The notes beneath the pieces are model-generated. The model did not search any database, was not told the origin of the DNA, and saw only the letters and a list, made by a program, of their open reading frames with translations. Of a stretch of DNA of 7,855 nt, positions 5,162 to 7,855 are shown one piece after another. The position numbers and the translations under genes were made by a program. Position 1 is the first letter of the stretch. Each line of letters begins with the position of its first letter. The DNA comes from Nitrososphaeria archaeon (GTDB lineage Archaea; Thermoproteota; Nitrososphaeria; JACIWG01), in the NCBI GenBank assembly GCA_014361085.1, contig JACIWG010000068.1:1-7855 (forward strand), given 5' to 3'.

Positions 5162-6943
5162 TTATAGAAAGATAAAGGATGGATCTTTAGACCTTTTAAT
5201 CTTTACTATTTCATCCATAAGCTGTCTTTCCTCTTCACTCAACTTATCCAAATATTTTGTCTTCAACAGCTTTATATCGTTAACAGTTGGAGAAGAGTAG
5301 AGTATTTCTCCTTCATCAAATGTCCTCCCAACAAAGGCTTCCTTTATTGAAATTGCAACCTGCTGCCCTTTATATGCTGTTTCTAAATTTTTACCCCTAT
5401 CTTGGATACCGCTTACAGTTCCAACCGTCTCACCATCAGCCCTCATTAGAGGGAAACGCTTAAGCCTACCCTCCAGCACTTCAACACCAAATATGGCAGG
5501 GTTACTTCTTCTGAAAACATAGCCTTTTAGAACCTGTATCTTGCAAGGCAATATAAGTGAACCAAACTCTATAGCCTCTCTTTTTAAACGTTCACTTTCA
5601 ACCCACTTTAGGTAACCGTCAATCATGTTAAATATTACAGGGTCACTAAATGTCTTAATATTTTTTGAAATTATAAGCTCTTCAGCATCAGGATAGACTT
5701 TAACATGAAAATATAATATTACGCCAAGTAGGGGGTCCCTTTCTGCAACAGTAACAGCTTCAACCACATCCCTCTTGGATACAGGGCCTATATCAGCCAA
5801 GCGGACAGGAACACCCTTCCTCTTAAGAAAGTTAACTATAGCTTCAAGAGAGCCAAGCGCGTCTGCTTTAACTATAACACCAAGCTCATCCTTTAGAAAT
5901 GTTAACTCTTTAACTTCCCCTTCAATCTGAGCCTTAACCTCCTCAAACTTTGACATATCTTCTAAGCCAACAAACCTTGAACCTGCTAGAACACCATCAA
6001 TTTCCGGAGAAACAATTTTTACACCAGCAGCAGCATAAACTTCGTTCACGTGATTAAATTTGTCCATTGGATCACGCATTTCATCTAATGGTTTAGGCAT
6101 TAAAAGAGCCCTTATCCTTACAAGGTGAGCTCCATCCCTCTTCAACATTACAATAGAATCGTTTACCTTTAAGACACCTTCAACGAGAATCGCGTCAGCC
6201 GTGACTCCAAGTCCAACTTCCTCCTTAACTTCAAGCACTATACCAGATGGTGTTCCGAGCTTATATGCGAGCTGGGAGCTCATGTAATGTTGTGTTAAGC
6301 CAACTATTATTGAAAGCAGTTCCGGAATACCTTCTCCAGTTTTAGCGCTGACAGGAACTATTGCAACTTCCCTCGCAAAATTCTTTACCCTAGAGTATAG
6401 GTCAGAGTTGAAACCAAGCTGGGATAAGCTTCCTACAACTTTATACAGTTGACGCTCTAAAATTTCTAGGGTAGCTGGAGATTGGATTTTAAGAGATTCT
6501 GAGATAAAGGGTGTGGGTGCAGGCTTCCACCCGCTTATCATGTCAACCTTATTTAAGGCAACAACAAATGGGACACGCTTCTCCCTCAAAATGTTTATAC
6601 TTTCAACAGTCTGTGCTTCAACACCCTTCATCACGTCAACAACAAGGATAGAGAAGTCAGCTGCAGATCCTCCTCTTACCCTAAGGTTCGAGAACACTTC
6701 ATGCCCCGGCGTATCGATAACAAGTAATCCTGGAACCTTTATGTCACCTCCAACCTTAGAAAGAAGTGGGCCACAGATTTCCATCAAAGTTTCCTTTGGG
6801 AAAATGCTTGCACCAATATGCTGGGTTATACCACCACTTTCTCTAGCCTGTACAGCTGTCTTCCTAATCTTGTCTAGGAGAGAGGTCTTCCCAGAGTCCA
6901 CGTGCCCCAGTACTACTACAATCGGCTGCCTTAATCTGGTCAA
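5162..6943 (-). CDS. infB: Translation initiation factor aIF5B (IF2 family)
   Basis: This 593-residue GTPase is aIF5B, which joins the ribosomal subunits at the end of initiation. GTPase motifs are GHVDSGKT at 13-20, the switch 1 threonine T40 in GGITQHIG, DTPGHEVF at 77-84, NKVD at 131-134 and SAK at 199-201. Domain II (GIVLEVKEEVGLGVTADAIL), the domain III region (GVIVKADALGSLEAI) and domain IV (FRRSNPAIFGVEVLEG) follow, with a C-terminal helical tail rich in charged residues. Length matches archaeal aIF5B. I place the start at TTG 6943, giving MTRLRQPIVVVLGHVD, which matches how the family begins, with GGTGAT 4 nt before it. A TTG at 6958 would add five residues but sits about where transcription should start. 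The nucleoside diphosphate kinase gene often found between L24e and aIF5B is absent. Confidence 0.96.
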   Translation of the reverse strand: MTRLRQPIVVVLGHVDSGKTSLLDKIRKTAVQARESGGITQHIGASIFPKETLMEICGPLLSKVGGDIKVPGLLVIDTPGHEVFSNLRVRGGSAADFSILVVDVMKGVEAQTVESINILREKRVPFVVALNKVDMISGWKPAPTPFISESLKIQSPATLEILERQLYKVVGSLSQLGFNSDLYSRVKNFAREVAIVPVSAKTGEGIPELLSIIVGLTQHYMSSQLAYKLGTPSGIVLEVKEEVGLGVTADAILVEGVLKVNDSIVMLKRDGAHLVRIRALLMPKPLDEMRDPMDKFNHVNEVYAAAGVKIVSPEIDGVLAGSRFVGLEDMSKFEEVKAQIEGEVKELTFLKDELGVIVKADALGSLEAIVNFLKRKGVPVRLADIGPVSKRDVVEAVTVAERDPLLGVILYFHVKVYPDAEELIISKNIKTFSDPVIFNMIDGYLKWVESERLKREAIEFGSLILPCKIQVLKGYVFRRSNPAIFGVEVLEGRLKRFPLMRADGETVGTVSGIQDRGKNLETAYKGQQVAISIKEAFVGRTFDEGEILYSSPTVNDIKLLKTKYLDKLSEEERQLMDEIVKIKRSKDPSFIFL

Positions 6944-6947
6944 AGAA

Positions 6948-6954
6948 ATCACCC
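6948..6954 (-). promoter_or_regulatory. Ribosome-binding site deciding the aIF5B start
   Basis: GGGTGAT on the minus strand ends 4 nt before TTG 6943. If translation began at TTG 6958 this sequence would lie inside the coding region and serve no purpose. Confidence 0.65.
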
Positions 6955-6980
6955 ACAATTTTATAGTCTTATCTAGCGAT

Positions 6981-6988
6981 GTATATAT
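6981..6988 (-). promoter_or_regulatory. TATA-like promoter element for aIF5B
   Basis: The minus strand reads ATATATAC in the 64-nt gap between L24e and aIF5B, centred about 42 nt before TTG 6943. Transcription would begin near 6960, giving a leader of about 16 nt that holds the GGGTGAT site. No clear TFB-binding element is seen, and the surrounding gap is AT-rich throughout. Confidence 0.5.
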
Positions 6989-7007
6989 TATTATGTTGTT
7001 ATTTTAT

Positions 7008-7205
7008 TTAAGCCTTCTTTAAAGCTCTTTTCGGATGCTTTTCAGTCCACTTTAATTTTCTAGGGTCTCTTTTTAGGTTAAGCATACTCTTTCTACATTT
7101 TGAGGAACAGAACCAGAGCATGGTTCCATCATTTTTTACAAAAGCAATGCCAGTACCCATTCCAATTCCCTTGCCGCAGAAGGAGCACCTTTTTTGAAAG
7201 GACAT
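7008..7205 (-). CDS. rpl24e: Large ribosomal subunit protein eL24 (L24e)
   Basis: The 65-residue protein is L24e of the 50S subunit, a small zinc-binding protein near the subunit interface. Zinc ligands are C7 and C10 in RCSFCGKGI and C33 and C37 in WFCSSKCRKS; the family phrase GTGIAFVKNDGTMLWF lies between them. The C-terminal end RDPRKLKWTEKHPK is typical. The start is ATG, 7 nt after S28e; GTGATT in the S28e stop region could act as the ribosome-binding site. L7Ae, S28e and L24e in this order are a well-known archaeal ribosomal cluster. Length is normal and nothing is missing. Confidence 0.97.
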   Translation of the reverse strand: MSFQKRCSFCGKGIGMGTGIAFVKNDGTMLWFCSSKCRKSMLNLKRDPRKLKWTEKHPKRALKKA

Positions 7206-7212
7206 CCGCCAA

Positions 7213-7428
7213 TCACTTTATCTTCTTTGCTTCAAGCTCAGTATCTCTTAACATTATTATATCTCCGAGTCTTACAGGACCCTTAACGTTTCTTGTGAGA
7301 ATCCTATTCTTGTCTCTTCCCTCAAGAACCTTTACCCTAACCTGTGTAACTTCTCCTGCAACACCAGTCCTACCAACAATCTGTACAACTTCAGCGGGCG
7401 TAGGCTTTTCTTCACTTTTAGAGGACAT
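7213..7428 (-). CDS. rps28e: Small ribosomal subunit protein eS28 (S28e)
   Basis: The 71-residue protein is S28e, an OB-fold protein of the 30S subunit near the mRNA exit region. Family markers are AEVVQIVGRTGVAGEVTQVRVKVLEG, then RILTRNVKGPVRLGDIIMLRDTE and the basic end EAKKIK. Two starts are possible: GTG 7437 and ATG 7428. I favour the ATG, because AGGTG at 7435-7439 lies 6 nt before it at a good distance and would overlap the GTG itself. The N-terminal dozen residues are polar and poorly conserved in this family. The gene lies about 20 nt after L7Ae. Confidence 0.95.
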   Translation of the reverse strand: MSSKSEEKPTPAEVVQIVGRTGVAGEVTQVRVKVLEGRDKNRILTRNVKGPVRLGDIIMLRDTELEAKKIK

Positions 7429-7434
7429 GTTGGA

Positions 7435-7439
7435 CACCT
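7435..7439 (-). promoter_or_regulatory. Ribosome-binding site deciding the S28e start
   Basis: AGGTG on the minus strand, 6 nt before ATG 7428. It overlaps the alternative GTG start at 7437 and so argues against that start. Confidence 0.6.
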
Positions 7440-7447
7440 AAAAAATT

Positions 7448-7855
7448 TTAAGATGGAGGCTTAATTTTTGAAATGGACTTTAAGAGGTCTTCTAAGAGCG
7501 GGGCTGTTTCACCTGGCTCAACAATGCATACTGAGGCTGCTGGAACATCTATGCCGACAGATGCACCAAGTTGACTTTTGCTTGAGACATAAACGTATGG
7601 TATCCTTTTTTCCTCACATAATATGGGAAGATGTGCTACAATTTCTGGTGGATCAACATCTTCAGCGATTACAACAAGCTTAGCTAGACCACGTTCTATG
7701 CATTTTGTAACCTCATTTGTACCCTTCTTAACCTTTCCGGACTCAGTGGCCCTCCTCAATATTTCATACACTGAGTCCATAATCTCCTTTGGAGTTTCAA
7801 ACCTAACATAATATGATTTTCGACCAGACTCATCCTTTCTAGCAGACATAGTCAT
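7448..7855 (-). CDS. rpl7ae: Large ribosomal subunit protein eL8 (L7Ae), possibly 5' partial
   Basis: L7Ae binds kink-turn RNA in 23S rRNA and is also a core protein of archaeal box C/D and H/ACA guide RNPs and of RNase P. The 135 residues visible carry the RNA-binding signature KKGTNEVTK at 43-51, then LVVIAEDVDPPEIVAHLP and the loop VPAASVCIVEPGE near the end. An ATG lies exactly at the right edge (7853-7855) and another two codons in (7847-7849); the ribosome-binding site would be outside, so the start cannot be settled and the gene could extend further. About 12 extra polar residues come before the conserved start of the fold (YYVRFETP), which already makes this slightly longer than the usual 120 to 125. 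It leads the L7Ae-S28e-L24e cluster. Confidence 0.95.
   Translation of the reverse strand: MTMSARKDESGRKSYYVRFETPKEIMDSVYEILRRATESGKVKKGTNEVTKCIERGLAKLVVIAEDVDPPEIVAHLPILCEEKRIPYVYVSSKSQLGASVGIDVPAASVCIVEPGETAPLLEDLLKSISKIKPPS

Noticed and set aside
6513..7022. A 169-codon open frame on the + strand antisense to aIF5B
   Set aside because: It is a shadow of the aIF5B frame, whose motifs are unmistakable; its translation has no recognisable family and it runs through the aIF5B promoter gap.
1..7855. CRISPR arrays, insertion sequences, tRNA or rRNA genes, phage genes
   Set aside because: No direct-repeat arrays, transposase motifs, tRNA-like folds or rRNA stretches were seen; nearly every base lies in a recognised gene.

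Overview
The window is a compact archaeal gene cluster for translation and transcription, with one protein-kinase gene facing it. The evidence for Archaea is direct: it contains archaeal-type aIF5B, aIF2 gamma, Rpo7 and Spt4, the ribosomal proteins L7Ae, S28e, L24e, S6e, S24e and S27ae, a GTP-dependent dephospho-CoA kinase (the former DUF359 family), an Fcf1-type PIN nuclease, and short Shine-Dalgarno motifs of the GAGGTGA type. The DNA is AT-rich and the start codons include many TTGs. Protein wording such as the Spt4 N-terminus and the GHVDSGKT P-loop of aIF5B fits a TACK archaeon, perhaps a Nitrososphaeria relative. That placement is inference and weak.

Layout. On the + strand, position 2 to 1144 is the 3' part of a Bud32/RIO-like kinase gene. 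Its reading frame is open through the left edge, so the true start lies outside. Everything else is on the minus strand and reads from right to left: L7Ae (may begin at or beyond the right edge), S28e, L24e, aIF5B, S6e, aIF2 gamma, Fcf1-like PIN protein, Rpo7, Spt4, dephospho-CoA kinase, S24e, S27ae. S27ae is a 59-residue gene with a TTG start at 1313, easily missed. It collides tail-to-tail with the kinase gene: the two coding regions share 11 bp.

Expression. Most genes are separated by 5 to 34 nt, often with the ribosome-binding site lying in the stop codon of the gene before. Only three gaps exceed 60 nt, before aIF5B, S6e and Rpo7. Each has a TATA-like element about 42 to 44 nt before the favoured start codon, so the cluster probably consists of several overlapping transcription units rather than one operon. 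No stretch longer than 300 bases is without a gene.

Together the genes supply ribosomal subunits, the factor that places initiator tRNA (aIF2), the subunit-joining GTPase (aIF5B), the RNA polymerase stalk subunit Rpo7, the elongation factor Spt4, a probable rRNA-processing nuclease and a CoA-synthesis enzyme. This is a known kind of archaeal superoperon. I see no clear undescribed system. The least explained item is the roughly 130-residue N-terminal region of the kinase protein.
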